Shown: positions 7,727 through 16,027 of the stretch, piece by piece | How the letters are laid out: every line of letters begins with the position of its first letter | Numbering within the stretch: position 1 is the stretch's first letter | Assembly (NCBI RefSeq): GCF_000504285.1 | Contig: NZ_KI632511.1 | Coordinates: forward strand, 8,414,154 to 8,478,153 | Source: Actinospica robiniae DSM 44927 | Lineage (GTDB): Bacteria; Actinomycetota; Actinomycetes; Streptomycetales; Catenulisporaceae | Direction of reading: 5' to 3' | Length of the DNA stretch: 64,000 nt | Notes under the pieces: generated by a model | The model's database searches: none | Seen by the model: only the letters and a program-made list of their open reading frames with translations | Told to the model about the DNA's origin: nothing | Position numbers and translations under genes: made by a program

Positions 7727-10630
7727 ATGAGTTCGGACGCCAACGTACTGCGAGACGGAACCAGTGGTCTGAACCGGCGCGCGCTGCTGGGGATGGGTGC
7801 GGCAGCCGGGGGCGCGGTCGCGCTCACCGGATTGGTGAAGCAACCCGCGAGCGCCGCGGAGTCGGCAACGCAACGGGGCGGGCCGACGGCGCGCAGCGCG
7901 GCCATGGGCCCGAACTCGGACGGCTTCACGATGACGGCTCAGGCGCTGGGGGTCAACACGACCTCGGGCGACCAGAACTTCGCGGACCCGGTCGTCCCGG
8001 GGTTGCTGACGGCCGCGGGTATCGGCCGGATCCGCTACCCCGGCGGTTCCGGGGCCGACTACGTCAACTGGATGGCGCCCACTGCCGCGTTGCCGTGGCC
8101 GCAGTACATGGAGCTGCTCGCGCAGATCGGCGCGGCTCCGATGGTCACCGTGAACTACGGGAGTCTGAATCAGGGCCCCGATGCAGCGGCCGCTTGGGTG
8201 GCGAGCGCGCTGACGTTCCCGAACTACGACGCCAAGACGGCGGTGTGGTTGCTGGGCAACGAGGGGTACGGGACGTGGGAGCTCGACCAGCACTCCGACC
8301 CGCACACGCCACAGTCCTATGCGACGAACGCACGCCCGTACTTCGAGGCCATGCACCGTGTCGATCCGGCCACCAGGGTCGGGTTCCCGATGACGATCGA
8401 CCGCACGGTGGCCGGGGGAACCGGGACATGGGTGGCTGACCCAGACCTGTGGAACAGGACGGTGCTCAAGCAGAACGCCGACCAGATCGACTTCGTGGAC
8501 TTCCACTGGTATCCCGTCTTCGGCATCCCCGTTCTCTCCAACGCGCAACTGTTCGAGACGGTCGACCGCATCCCGGGTGCGATGCGATACCTGCAATCGA
8601 TCATCAGCGAGTACGCGCCGAACTCCCCGGTCGTGGTCAGCGAATCGAACGTGTCACAGTCGGAGATCGTGTACAACGCGCAGCCGGTCGCAGCGCTCTT
8701 CGCGGTGGCGACGGCGCTGAAGTGGCTGTCGGTCGGCGCGGAATCGTACTTGTGGTGGCAGGTGCACAACAGCGACAACATGAACGGCGACTTCGGTTTC
8801 CTGTCCAACGGCACCGGCACGCCCGGACCCAGTGCGACGACGCTCTCGGCTCCGGCGGTGGCGGGGGCGCGCAATATCGCCGTGACCGATCCGACCGGAT
8901 TCCACTACGGCCATCAGTTCACGCTCGACACCGGCTCCGCGGTGGAGTCACGCAAGATCACCGCGCTTCCCGGGAACACCACCTTGTCCGCACCGGCGGC
9001 CAAGGGCGCGCGGGTCATCAAGGTCACCGATACCTCCTCGCTGACCACCGTGGGCGCAACCACCGATTACGACCAGTTCTTCGCGCCGGGCACCCCGGTC
9101 GTCATCGGCAGCGGGACGAGTGCGGAATCGCACGTCGTCGAGGCTGTCGGCACCGGCGCGAGCACCGCTGCGCTCGCTGCGCCCGCCGTGGCCGGCGACA
9201 AGACGATCCGCATCGTCGGCACCGGCATGGGCGGCCAGTCGATTCCCGTGTTCATGCCGACCGGGTTCGCTACGGGCGCCACCGTGACGATCGGCTCCGG
9301 TTCTGGAGCCGAGACGGCCACCATCGCGGCCGTCGGCACCTCATCGAGTCTCGGCACCAGTCTCGCGGCGCCGGCCTCTGCGGGCGACACCGTGCTCTAC
9401 GTCGTCGCGGTGAACGACTCCAACACCGGCGTCGCCAACTACGTCGGCGACCCGATCACCATCGACGCCGATTCCGCCGAAGAGGTCCGCACCATCACCT
9501 TGGTCGGTTCCAGCGCGTCGGCTCCCACTGCCACCGTCCTGCCGGTCAAGCCCGGGGACCGCACGGTCTACCTCGCCAGTGTCGCCGGCATCACGGTGGG
9601 ACACCCGCTGATGATCGGCACCGGTTCGCAGCTGCAGATCGTGTCCGCGGTCGCCGCCGTCGGGTCGCAGACGACAGTCTCCCTGGCGGCCCCGGCCGCG
9701 CCGGGCGCGACCAACCTCAAGGTCGCCAGCACCACCGGGCTCTTCGCCGGTCACCCCGTCACCGTCGACACCGGGGCGAGCTTCGAGACCTCCATCATCC
9801 AGAACGTGGGCAGTGCCGGCGCGGCCGGCACCGGGGTCACCCTCTCGAGCCCGCTCGCCCTCTCGCATCCCGCCGGCGCCTCGGTGGTCGACATCGGAAC
9901 CGGCGTGAACCTCTCGCGGCCGATAGCCGCGGCCCACCCCGCCGGAGTCCCCGTAGTCGATCTCGGCACCGGCATCAGCGTTTCCGCGCCACTGAAGAAG
10001 AACCATGCCGCAGGAGCCGCGACCCGCGATGCGGGCAGCGGCCTGACCCTGACCACACCGCTGAAGAGGAATCACGCCACCGGCGAGGTGGCGGCCACGG
10101 ACGGCACGGGGATCACCCTGACCGCCCCGCTGACGACCGGGCATGCCGCAGGTGACGGGATCGTGAGCACCGGCATCACCTTCACGCCCGCGCTCAGCGC
10201 GCCGCACCCCGGGAAAACCACCGTGAACGAGTCCGGCCTCAAGGAGCCGTCGCTCGACACCCCGTTGCCCGCCTACTGGGGCTTCGTCCTCGCGTCCTTG
10301 ATGACCAAGCCCGGCGCCTGTCTGACCGAGATCACACCCTCGTCCACCTCCACGGTCCGCGCCTACGCCTCGTACCTCGACGGAACGGAGTCGATCTGCC
10401 TGATCAACACCGACGACGTCAGCCCGGTCACGCTGGCGATCGAGGGCCTGACCCGCAACGGAACGCTCAAGACCTACGACTACGGGCTGCTCAACCCGTC
10501 GATCGCCGAGGGCACGGCGAGCTTCGCCGATGCCGGAGACGGCCTGCTGCTCAGTCCCGAATCGATCAAGGTCATCGTCGGCGCCGTCGGCGCCACACGG
10601 CCGAAGATCTCCGTTCGCGTCCACCGGTAG
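7727..10630 (+). CDS. Tat-exported clan GH-A glycoside hydrolase with inserted repeat region
   Basis: Secreted enzyme of about 967 residues. I chose ATG 7727 because GGAAGGGG lies 7 bases upstream; GTG/ATG codons at 7709 precede that site. The N-terminus has a twin-arginine signal (LNRRALLGMG, then a hydrophobic run and ASA cleavage). Residues about 50-370 form a TIM-barrel hydrolase related to arabinofuranosidase or GH79-type enzymes: the likely acid/base is E in LLGNEGYGTWE and the likely nucleophile E in VVVSESNVS. Residues about 375-835 are repeats of a beta-rich unit (LSAPAVAG...VTDPTGF...G...SAVE..KI) and then 22-25-residue units such as GTGVNLSRPIAAAHPAGVPV. The C-terminus (STVRAYASYLDGTESICLIN onward) is the usual beta domain. 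The polysaccharide substrate is not determined. Confidence 0.8.
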   Translation: MSSDANVLRDGTSGLNRRALLGMGAAAGGAVALTGLVKQPASAAESATQRGGPTARSAAMGPNSDGFTMTAQALGVNTTSGDQNFADPVVPGLLTAAGIGRIRYPGGSGADYVNWMAPTAALPWPQYMELLAQIGAAPMVTVNYGSLNQGPDAAAAWVASALTFPNYDAKTAVWLLGNEGYGTWELDQHSDPHTPQSYATNARPYFEAMHRVDPATRVGFPMTIDRTVAGGTGTWVADPDLWNRTVLKQNADQIDFVDFHWYPVFGIPVLSNAQLFETVDRIPGAMRYLQSIISEYAPNSPVVVSESNVSQSEIVYNAQPVAALFAVATALKWLSVGAESYLWWQVHNSDNMNGDFGFLSNGTGTPGPSATTLSAPAVAGARNIAVTDPTGFHYGHQFTLDTGSAVESRKITALPGNTTLSAPAAKGARVIKVTDTSSLTTVGATTDYDQFFAPGTPVVIGSGTSAESHVVEAVGTGASTAALAAPAVAGDKTIRIVGTGMGGQSIPVFMPTGFATGATVTIGSGSGAETATIAAVGTSSSLGTSLAAPASAGDTVLYVVAVNDSNTGVANYVGDPITIDADSAEEVRTITLVGSSASAPTATVLPVKPGDRTVYLASVAGITVGHPLMIGTGSQLQIVSAVAAVGSQTTVSLAAPAAPGATNLKVASTTGLFAGHPVTVDTGASFETSIIQNVGSAGAAGTGVTLSSPLALSHPAGASVVDIGTGVNLSRPIAAAHPAGVPVVDLGTGISVSAPLKKNHAAGAATRDAGSGLTLTTPLKRNHATGEVAATDGTGITLTAPLTTGHAAGDGIVSTGITFTPALSAPHPGKTTVNESGLKEPSLDTPLPAYWGFVLASLMTKPGACLTEITPSSTSTVRAYASYLDGTESICLINTDDVSPVTLAIEGLTRNGTLKTYDYGLLNPSIAEGTASFADAGDGLLLSPESIKVIVGAVGATRPKISVRVHR

Positions 10631-10768
10631 GCTCCGCGTTTCAGTACCCGGACACAACCCGGTTTCAGCCAGTAGTCAACCTCGAAGTTCGCCGCCGGTG
10701 CGGCGCAGTATCGCGGTGTAGCCCGAACGCGCTGAGCCCACCGGCCCATCGACGCGCGGGAAGGCTGG

Positions 10769-10810
10769 TCGACTTCGGCGGGGACGGTCCACCGCCCCCG
10801 CCGAAGTCGA
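10769..10810 (+). terminator. Hairpin downstream of the glycoside hydrolase
   Basis: TCGACTTCGGCGGGG at 10769-10783 pairs perfectly with CCCCGCCGAAGTCGA at 10796-10810 across a 12-base loop, about 140 bases past the hydrolase stop. Confidence 0.7.
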
Positions 10811-11164
10811 GTGCCTTGTTCGCGGGTATGGCGGAGTTCTGGACTGAACCCTGGAACCCGACATCGGGTCATCTCCGTCGCGGGCGCGGTGTCGCCGTGC
10901 CCTGGCCCGCGACTGCTTCGGCACCGTCCTGGGCTAGGTCCGCGGCGCCTTCCGGCTGCCGTGCGCGGCTGCGGCACTCAAGGCCGCGCTGCCCATCCCC
11001 TCTACGCCGACGAGCAGCCGGTCGGGACGGGCGGGTGGCGGGTAATCGGGCACGAAGAGAACCTGCTCGCTTCCTGCGGACCTGGGCGAGGCTACGGGTA
11101 GCCGGGCCGCTTGTGATGAGCAGGCGGATCTCTGAGCGACGGGAGCGGGGCAGGGCGCATGCGG
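10811..11164. other. Stretch without a supported gene
   Basis: 354 bases. Reading frames are open on both strands because the GC content is high, but none shows a recognisable family, start signal or conserved motif. It sits between the hydrolase terminator and the EAL remnant and is probably decayed sequence. Confidence 0.4.
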
Positions 11165-11290
11165 GCGGACGCTCCCGGCGGCGCGTAGTCGTGTGTGTTG
11201 CTCTCTGTTTTCCACGCCTTCGGCGACGGTGGTCAGGCCGAGTTCGTTGGCCATGTGGACGATTCCTTCGACGAGCGCGCGACGCCGCGC
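11165..11290 (-). pseudogene. EAL-domain phosphodiesterase fragment
   Basis: On the minus strand one frame reads ALVEGIVHMANELGLTTVAEG followed by VENREQHTRLRAAG. This is the conserved C-terminal part of EAL domains, which hydrolyse cyclic di-GMP; AEGVE is the signature containing one of the conserved glutamates. No EVL/EAL motif or other part of the domain is present. In the same frame it is fused to a fragment of another family, so this is a relic. Confidence 0.65.
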
Positions 11291-11309
11291 CCTCCGGCCG
11301 CTCGGGTCA

Positions 11310-11480
11310 GGGCGGCGCCTCGTGGGTGCGGATGACCAGGTCGATCCGGCGGATGGCGGGCAGTGCATCGCGGATGAACACGATGCGCCCGAATCCGACG
11401 CTGCCGAGCAGGTCGAGCGTCTGGTCGCGGGCGAGTCCGACCATCGGGCGGGCCACGGCGGCCGGGGGTTGGCCGTGAGC
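11310..11480 (-). pseudogene. Fragment of a pyridoxamine 5'-phosphate oxidase (PPOX) family protein
   Basis: A minus-strand frame reads LDLLGSVGFGRIVFIRDALP and continues AIRRIDLVIRTHEAPP to a stop. This matches the start of actinomycete flavin-binding PPOX proteins (LLGSV..GRIVF...ALPAIRPVNH...VIRTHEG). The NH segment appears deleted between AIR and RID, and the rest of the barrel is missing. It lies next to the EAL fragment on the same strand. Confidence 0.55.
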
Positions 11481-11840
11481 TGCCTCAGGAGTCTGTGGGT
11501 AGCGTCGTCGTTCACGGCGCGTTCGTGATCAGCGCGTGGTGCCCGTCGAAGCGACGGTAGGGCAGCCGGACGCGGCCGGTTGCGGGACTGGAGCTCTATC
11601 TTGGGTTGGACCTGACCGTAGCCGGAGTACATGTCTTCCACACGATCGAGTCGGCAAGCCGGCGCCCGCCCTGCCATGGAAGTACGCATTACGGCCGGCT
11701 TTCAGGGTCGCAGGGGGCTCTTGACCGTTGTCTACCGGTTACGTCAGGTAGACGGGGGCACGTATCATCACTCGGTGTGTAGCTGTGCACGTTGAGTCGT
11801 GACAGCATCGAACGCTTCCCGGGGAGAGAGGTCGTAACGC
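11481..11840. other. Stretch without a supported gene; upstream region of the methyltransferase
   Basis: 360 bases. The last 30 hold the ribosome binding site (GGGGAGAGAGG about 15 bases before ATG 11841) of the methyltransferase gene. I could not assign a promoter with confidence, and no reading frame is supported. Confidence 0.4.
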
Positions 11841-12674
11841 ATGACCCACCGTCCACGTCCAGCATGGGCAACGGATGACGTCGACATCGAGCGACCGGCA
11901 CCGGCGCGCATGTATGACTACTACCTCGATGGGAGCCACAACTTCGCCGCCGATCGGGAGTTGGCCGCGAAGGTGCTCGAGGTTTGGCCCGACCTGCCCC
12001 ACGTTATGCGGGCGAACAGGGCGTTCCTTCGCCGTGCGCTGACCTACCTGACACACCAGGCAATCGATCAGTTCATCGATCTGGGGTCGGGCATCCCGAC
12101 GGTCGGCAACGTGCACGAGATCGTCTCAGGCCTGAACCCTGCAGCGCGCACCGTGTACGTCGACAACGACTTGGTGGCCGTCTCCCACAGCCGGTCCATT
12201 CTCGCCGACGTACCGAACGCCGCCGTCATGCACGCGGACCTGCGCGACCCGCACTCTGTCCTGCGCGATCCGACCCTGCTCGACCTGATCGATCTCAGTA
12301 AGCCTGTGGCCGTCTTGATGTTCGCGGTACTGCACTTCGTACCCGAGAGCGACGATCCGGCCGGGATTCTCGGCGCCTACCGCGACGCCACTGCGCCGGG
12401 CTCATACTTGGCGATCAGCCACGCCACCGCCGACTACCAGCCCAAGCGGATGGGCGAGATGCAGGACGTCTACCGTGGTGCGACGGCGGGGATGAACGCA
12501 CGCGGCCGCGAGGAGTTGGCTGCGCTGATGGGTGGCGCCGGATACGAGGTGGTTCCGCCGGGCGTCGCCGACATGATCTGCTGGCGGCCTGATCCGGCCA
12601 GCGAGCTGACCGATCCGCTTGGCGGAGACGTGGCCCGATATTCGGCCTACGCCGCGGTCGGCGTGCGCAACTGA
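11841..12674 (+). CDS. SAM-dependent methyltransferase of the DUF574 family
   Basis: 277 residues, full length for the DUF574 (PF04672) family, which is greatly expanded in actinomycetes. Family-specific features are the N-terminal RPAPARMYDYYLDGSHNFAADRE, the SAM-binding loop FIDLGSGIPTVGNVHEI, the acidic strand TVYVDNDLVAV, and LMFAVLHFVPESDDPAGILGAY. Natural substrates of the family are mostly unknown. The gene is intact although both sides are full of gene relics; its stop overlaps the truncated end of the NB-ARC remnant on the other strand. Confidence 0.92.
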   Translation: MTHRPRPAWATDDVDIERPAPARMYDYYLDGSHNFAADRELAAKVLEVWPDLPHVMRANRAFLRRALTYLTHQAIDQFIDLGSGIPTVGNVHEIVSGLNPAARTVYVDNDLVAVSHSRSILADVPNAAVMHADLRDPHSVLRDPTLLDLIDLSKPVAVLMFAVLHFVPESDDPAGILGAYRDATAPGSYLAISHATADYQPKRMGEMQDVYRGATAGMNARGREELAALMGGAGYEVVPPGVADMICWRPDPASELTDPLGGDVARYSAYAAVGVRN

Positions 12675-13151
12675 GCAGCGTGCGGAACAGAGCGCTGCGG
12701 TCCTCCACCTCGGCGGGGATCGCTACTGCGGGAACGCCGAGGGCTATGAGGAAGCGTTCGAGGGCCTGAACAGCGGTGACGGGCTCGCGGGGTCGTAGCC
12801 GCGCAGGTTGACGTACAGCTGCCCGTGGGGGAAGCGCTCCCGGTTGCGGTGTGCCCAGCGCACGGCCAGGGAAGTCTTGCCGACTCCGGCGGTTCCGGCG
12901 ATGACGCAGACGGAGGCGGAGCCGGAGTGTTCGAGGTCCTGGCCGAGGATGATGTCCAGGCGTTGCAGGTCGGCAGTGCGGTTGACGAAGCCGCGTACGT
13001 CGGCGGGCAGTTGCGCGAAGACAGGCGAGGAATCACGACCGCGGCCGTGGAAGTGGATGCCGCCGGCGATGTCGCGGGCCTGGACGACATCGCCGGCGTT
13101 GCCCGACAGGTCCGAACTGGTCGCGCCGCTCCCCGTACATCCGCCGGCCAT
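12668..13151 (-). pseudogene. Truncated and frameshifted NB-ARC (AfsR/STAND-like) ATPase
   Basis: From ATG 13151 the frame gives the usual start of actinomycete NB-ARC proteins: GDVVQARDIAGGIHFHG, FVNRTADLQRLD, then Walker A VIAGTAGVGKTSL and FPHGQLYVNLRGYDP. At about 12785 the frame shifts: the sequence continues as EPVTAVQALERFLIALGVPA and EVEDRSALFRTLL in another frame, which is the expected next segment of the family. The gene is then cut off where the methyltransferase gene ends. The remaining ATPase and TPR regions are missing, so it is inactive. Confidence 0.75.
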
Positions 13152-13269
13152 CCGGTGCCCTCCTGAGCAGTAGATTTCGGGTCAATGTGGCGCAGGACTC
13201 TGATTTACTGGCAGGGCGCGAAGGAAGCGGCTTCGAGCGACCCACGCCGCCTCAAACGGCGTGCCGGGC

Positions 13270-13497
13270 TCACCCGGCCTGCGGGATCGTGCCGTCGGAA
13301 ATCCCGCCGCGCAGTGGGCGGAAGCCGTCGCCGTCGAGCTTGGCGAGTTCGCCTTCGACGTCGATGACGCCGAAGAAGTTGACGTTCTCGGGGTGGACCG
13401 GGGAGATATGGGCGAGAACTTCGTCCTCCACGGTCCGGCCTTCGGCCCGTAGCGCCGCGACGGCAAGGCCGTGTACTCGGTCGTCCAGGTCACGGGT
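13270..13497 (-). pseudogene. C-terminal remnant of a Tn3-family transposase
   Basis: The minus strand reads AALRAEGRTVEDEVLAHISP, then ENVNFFGVIDVEGELAKLDG and DGFRPLR, ending GGISDGTIPQAG and a natural stop at 13270. The LAHISP...N..G......FRPLR pattern is the conserved C-terminus of Tn3-type DDE transposases. The upstream (N-terminal) side is cut exactly where structured repeat copy 1 begins (13496), so that repeat or its parent element probably truncated the transposase. Confidence 0.7.
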
Positions 13498-13828
13498 GAG
13501 GAGGTGAAACCCTGCCCGAAACGACGCAGCGCCTGAGACGGGGGAAACCCGACCTCAGACGCCAAAAAGAGCTGCCCTCAAGCAGCTCTCCGTGGAAAGG
13601 ATAAGTGTCCGAGGGGGGATCGATACCATAACCCAACCAAATCCCTGGAAGATTGTCGCTGATCTGCAACTGCCCAGGCGCTGAGAGTGACGCCGAGCCA
13701 CTCGTTCGAGTATGGCCCGAATCCTCTTTCTGGTCAAGCGATTCGATGCAATCGAGGTGCGTGACTTCGAGAGAAGCATGCGGGTGGGGTATCCACTTTC
13801 GGGGGCCGTCGTCCGACGGTCCCCGAAA
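13496..13828 (+). repeat. Structured repeat A+B, copy 1 (no recombinase attached)
   Basis: Part A (13496-13612) starts GTGAGGAGGTGA, then carries the GCGCCTGAG/CTCAGACGC stem with inner hairpin CGGG-GGAAA-CCCG, an A5 linker and the AGAGCTGC/GCAGCTCT stem with loop CCTCAA. Part B (about 13707-13828) starts CGAGTATGGC and ends in the hairpin TTTCGGGGGCCGTCG/CGACGGTCCCCGAAA at 13797-13828. It matches copies 2 and 3, which follow recombinase genes; here A abuts a Tn3 transposase remnant instead. The terminal hairpin would also terminate transcription. Confidence 0.8.
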
Positions 13829-14284
13829 TGAGCGGACGCTGCAATGCAGTATCTGACGCTTGCGTGTCGCGTGCTTCGTTCAACTGAAATTTTTCGGCCC
13901 AGATCTATGGCGCAGCACGGTCAAACAGGCGAGACAGCGCTGCGGTGCTTCGTTTACGTGCCGCGGCCGCTGTCGGAGACGAGCCCAGGCCGCACGATGA
14001 AGCAAATACCGAGTCGACCCGCATGCCGAGAATCATCGGGCATTCTGTGGCTGTGGAAGCTCCCCAGGCGCCGTAGAAAGTCGTCGACGGAAACATCGTC
14101 GCGGACGTCATGCCGGCAGGCTCGATCGCAGCGGCATTGAGAGCATATGCCATTGTTCCGATGCGGCAGTCCATGGCCCAGCCGTCGACGTCCCCGGCGC
14201 CGCGGCCCATCTCCGGATCGGCATCGCAATGCCGACACCTCGCTCTCGAGCCGCCGGTCAACTCGCCCGTTCCATTTCCTCGTC
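13829..14284. other. Stretch without a supported gene
   Basis: 456 bases between repeat copy 1 and the LutA remnant. Codon-position bias is weak in all frames and no family motif was recognised. It is probably decayed DNA. Confidence 0.4.
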
Positions 14285-14512
14285 GAACTCTCCGGCGTCG
14301 AATCCTGCTGCGGGTCCGGCGGCACCATCGCGTTGAAGAACCCTGCGCCATCTACAGCCATGCTCGCCGAGAAGATCGCCGACATTGTCGCGACCGGATC
14401 CGAAGTGCTTTGCGCGGCCGACAACATCTGCGTGATGCACATCGGCGGAGGGCTCTCCCGCCTGCGCGGCGGCAGCTGCGCATGGCCGAGCTCCTCGACG
14501 TCGTCCACGACC
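14285..14512 (+). pseudogene. C-terminal remnant of a LutA-type (Fe)-S oxidoreductase
   Basis: A plus-strand frame reads GVESCCGSGGTIALKNP, STAMLAEKIADIVATGSEVL and MHIGGGLSRLRGG. This matches the second cysteine-rich CCG domain of lactate-utilisation protein A (CCGFGGTFAVKN...M...K......GAEV....D.SCLMHIGG.LSR.R). One family cysteine is changed (DNICVMHIGG for DNSCLMHIGG). After RLRGG the frame shifts to QLRMAELLDVV, equivalent to the family's HLAEIL ending. The N-terminal two thirds are missing. Confidence 0.65.
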
Positions 14513-14627
14513 ATTCCATGGGTGAAGCCGATGCCGGCCTTCCTCTTGTCGGGGGATGTGACCGTACAGATCGTCGAGCTTTCATGCGGGGGGTGTCCCC
14601 TGTGCGGATCAAAGCGCGACGTCGGTG

Positions 14628-15692
14628 TCAGGGGGAGTCCTGTCCGCGTCGTGGGGCGGTGCGAACCGTGTTGCGGCCGGCGGACTTCGCCGCGTACAGC
14701 GCTGTGTCGCCGGTGGCGCGCAGGGTCGGCGCATCGAGGGCGTGGTCGGGGATGGTGGCCACGCCGATGCTGATGGTCAGCGGCTGTGGCCAGTGCGCGG
14801 AGGCGTCCTGGGTCGCCTGGCGCAGTGCCTCGGCGCGTTCGGCCGCCTGGGCGCACGTGGTGTCGGTCAGCAGCACGCCGAACTCCTCGCCGCCGACCCT
14901 GGCGACGGTGTCGCTGCGTCGGACGGCGTGCGTGAAGAGGTCCGCCAGCCTGCGCAGCGTCGCGTCGCCGGCCGGGTGGCCCGCGGCGTCGTTGATGCGC
15001 TTGAAATAGTCGATGTCGATGGCGAGCAGGGAGAGCGGTGACCCGTGCCGCTCGTAGATGAGCAGTTCCCGATCCAGCACGGTTTCGAAGGCTCGCACGT
15101 TCGCCAGGCCGGTCAGCGCGTCCGTACGTGCCTCCCGGCGCATGTGCTCCACCAGCGTGTCGATCCGGCGGCGCAGCGAGATCACGACCGCTGAGCTGGC
15201 CAGCAGCGTGACGCCGAGGGTGATCCCCAGCCCGGCCGCATGCCCGGTCGAGCCTTGCGCGGCGCCGGCGAGGGCGCCGGATGCGGCCAGGCCCGCGATG
15301 AGGGTGACCCAGGTGACCGTTTCCGGCATCAGGTAGCCGGAGTACAGCACCGGCCACAGCATCAGGGTTTGGCCGAAAAGCGTGCTCGTGCCCGAGACGA
15401 CGGCGGGTGCGCAGATCAGGATGTAGGCGAACGCGGGGTAGCCGTAGAGCAGCCGTAGCGGCAGCCGGTTTCGGGCGGCTATCACAGCCAGGCCGAGCCC
15501 TCCTGCGACCGCGCTGACGGCGTAGACCGCCGGGCGGTAGGCATTGATCAGCTCGGGCGAGTTCACTGCGAGCGATGCGGTCAGCCCGGCGCTCAGCGCT
15601 GCGCCGATGATCAGCAGGCCGCCCGCGACCGACGCTGCGAACTGCGGCGTGACGGCCCCTGGGGTCGCCGGGGGCTCGGCTGGCGGTCGCAC
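14628..15692 (-). CDS. Membrane-anchored diguanylate cyclase (GGDEF)
   Basis: 354 residues. Residues about 20-175 carry five or six transmembrane helices; residues about 190-345 form a GGDEF domain that makes cyclic di-GMP from two GTP. The domain opens with DALTGLANVRAFETVL, has the metal-binding DIDYFKRIND and the active-site RVGGEEF, and ends DTALYAAKSAGRN. The product-inhibition I-site RRSD lies five residues before GGEEF, so feedback control is likely. ATG 15692 gives the family layout. It is monocistronic and divergent from the acyl-CoA ligase operon. Confidence 0.92.
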   Translation of the reverse strand: MRPPAEPPATPGAVTPQFAASVAGGLLIIGAALSAGLTASLAVNSPELINAYRPAVYAVSAVAGGLGLAVIAARNRLPLRLLYGYPAFAYILICAPAVVSGTSTLFGQTLMLWPVLYSGYLMPETVTWVTLIAGLAASGALAGAAQGSTGHAAGLGITLGVTLLASSAVVISLRRRIDTLVEHMRREARTDALTGLANVRAFETVLDRELLIYERHGSPLSLLAIDIDYFKRINDAAGHPAGDATLRRLADLFTHAVRRSDTVARVGGEEFGVLLTDTTCAQAAERAEALRQATQDASAHWPQPLTISIGVATIPDHALDAPTLRATGDTALYAAKSAGRNTVRTAPRRGQDSP

Positions 15693-15911
15693 GGAACCAA
15701 GCTACCGAGCGCGGTGCGGCTGGCCGGAGCAACACGCAGGCCCGATGTGCGCGCCGCAGTGGTCGGACGAGGCGGCGGCAACGGGCAGCCGAAGTCGCGC
15801 GCCGTGCACGCCGTGACCGCCCGGGACGCACGCGCCTAGCAGAGCTGCGCAAACGGGCGGCGCCGACCTGGCGGACGAGTAAGTCCGCACGGCTTGTACC
15901 CCAGAGCCAAT

Positions 15912-15932
15912 AACGATACTCTCCATATCGTT
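15912..15932. promoter_or_regulatory. Palindromic operator upstream of the acyl-CoA ligase
   Basis: AACGATA-CTCTCCA-TATCGTT, two perfect 7-bp arms, lies 95 bases upstream of the ligase start. A 21-base site with the same layout and 16 identical positions lies at 18207, in front of the dioxygenase gene. The divergently oriented TetR gene between the two targets is the obvious candidate to bind both (inference). Confidence 0.6.
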
Positions 15933-16027
15933 TTTATCCCGTGGCGGCGAATCCCGCCTGCTCACCGCCCCCGCGCCGGCGCTACGTCCCGGACCGCGCG
16001 GCTGACCGCTGCCCGAGAGGACCCTCT

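Noticed and set aside
14628-15009. Plus-strand reading frames opposite the GGDEF gene
   Set aside because: They are antisense shadows of a gene with all GGDEF motifs in place.
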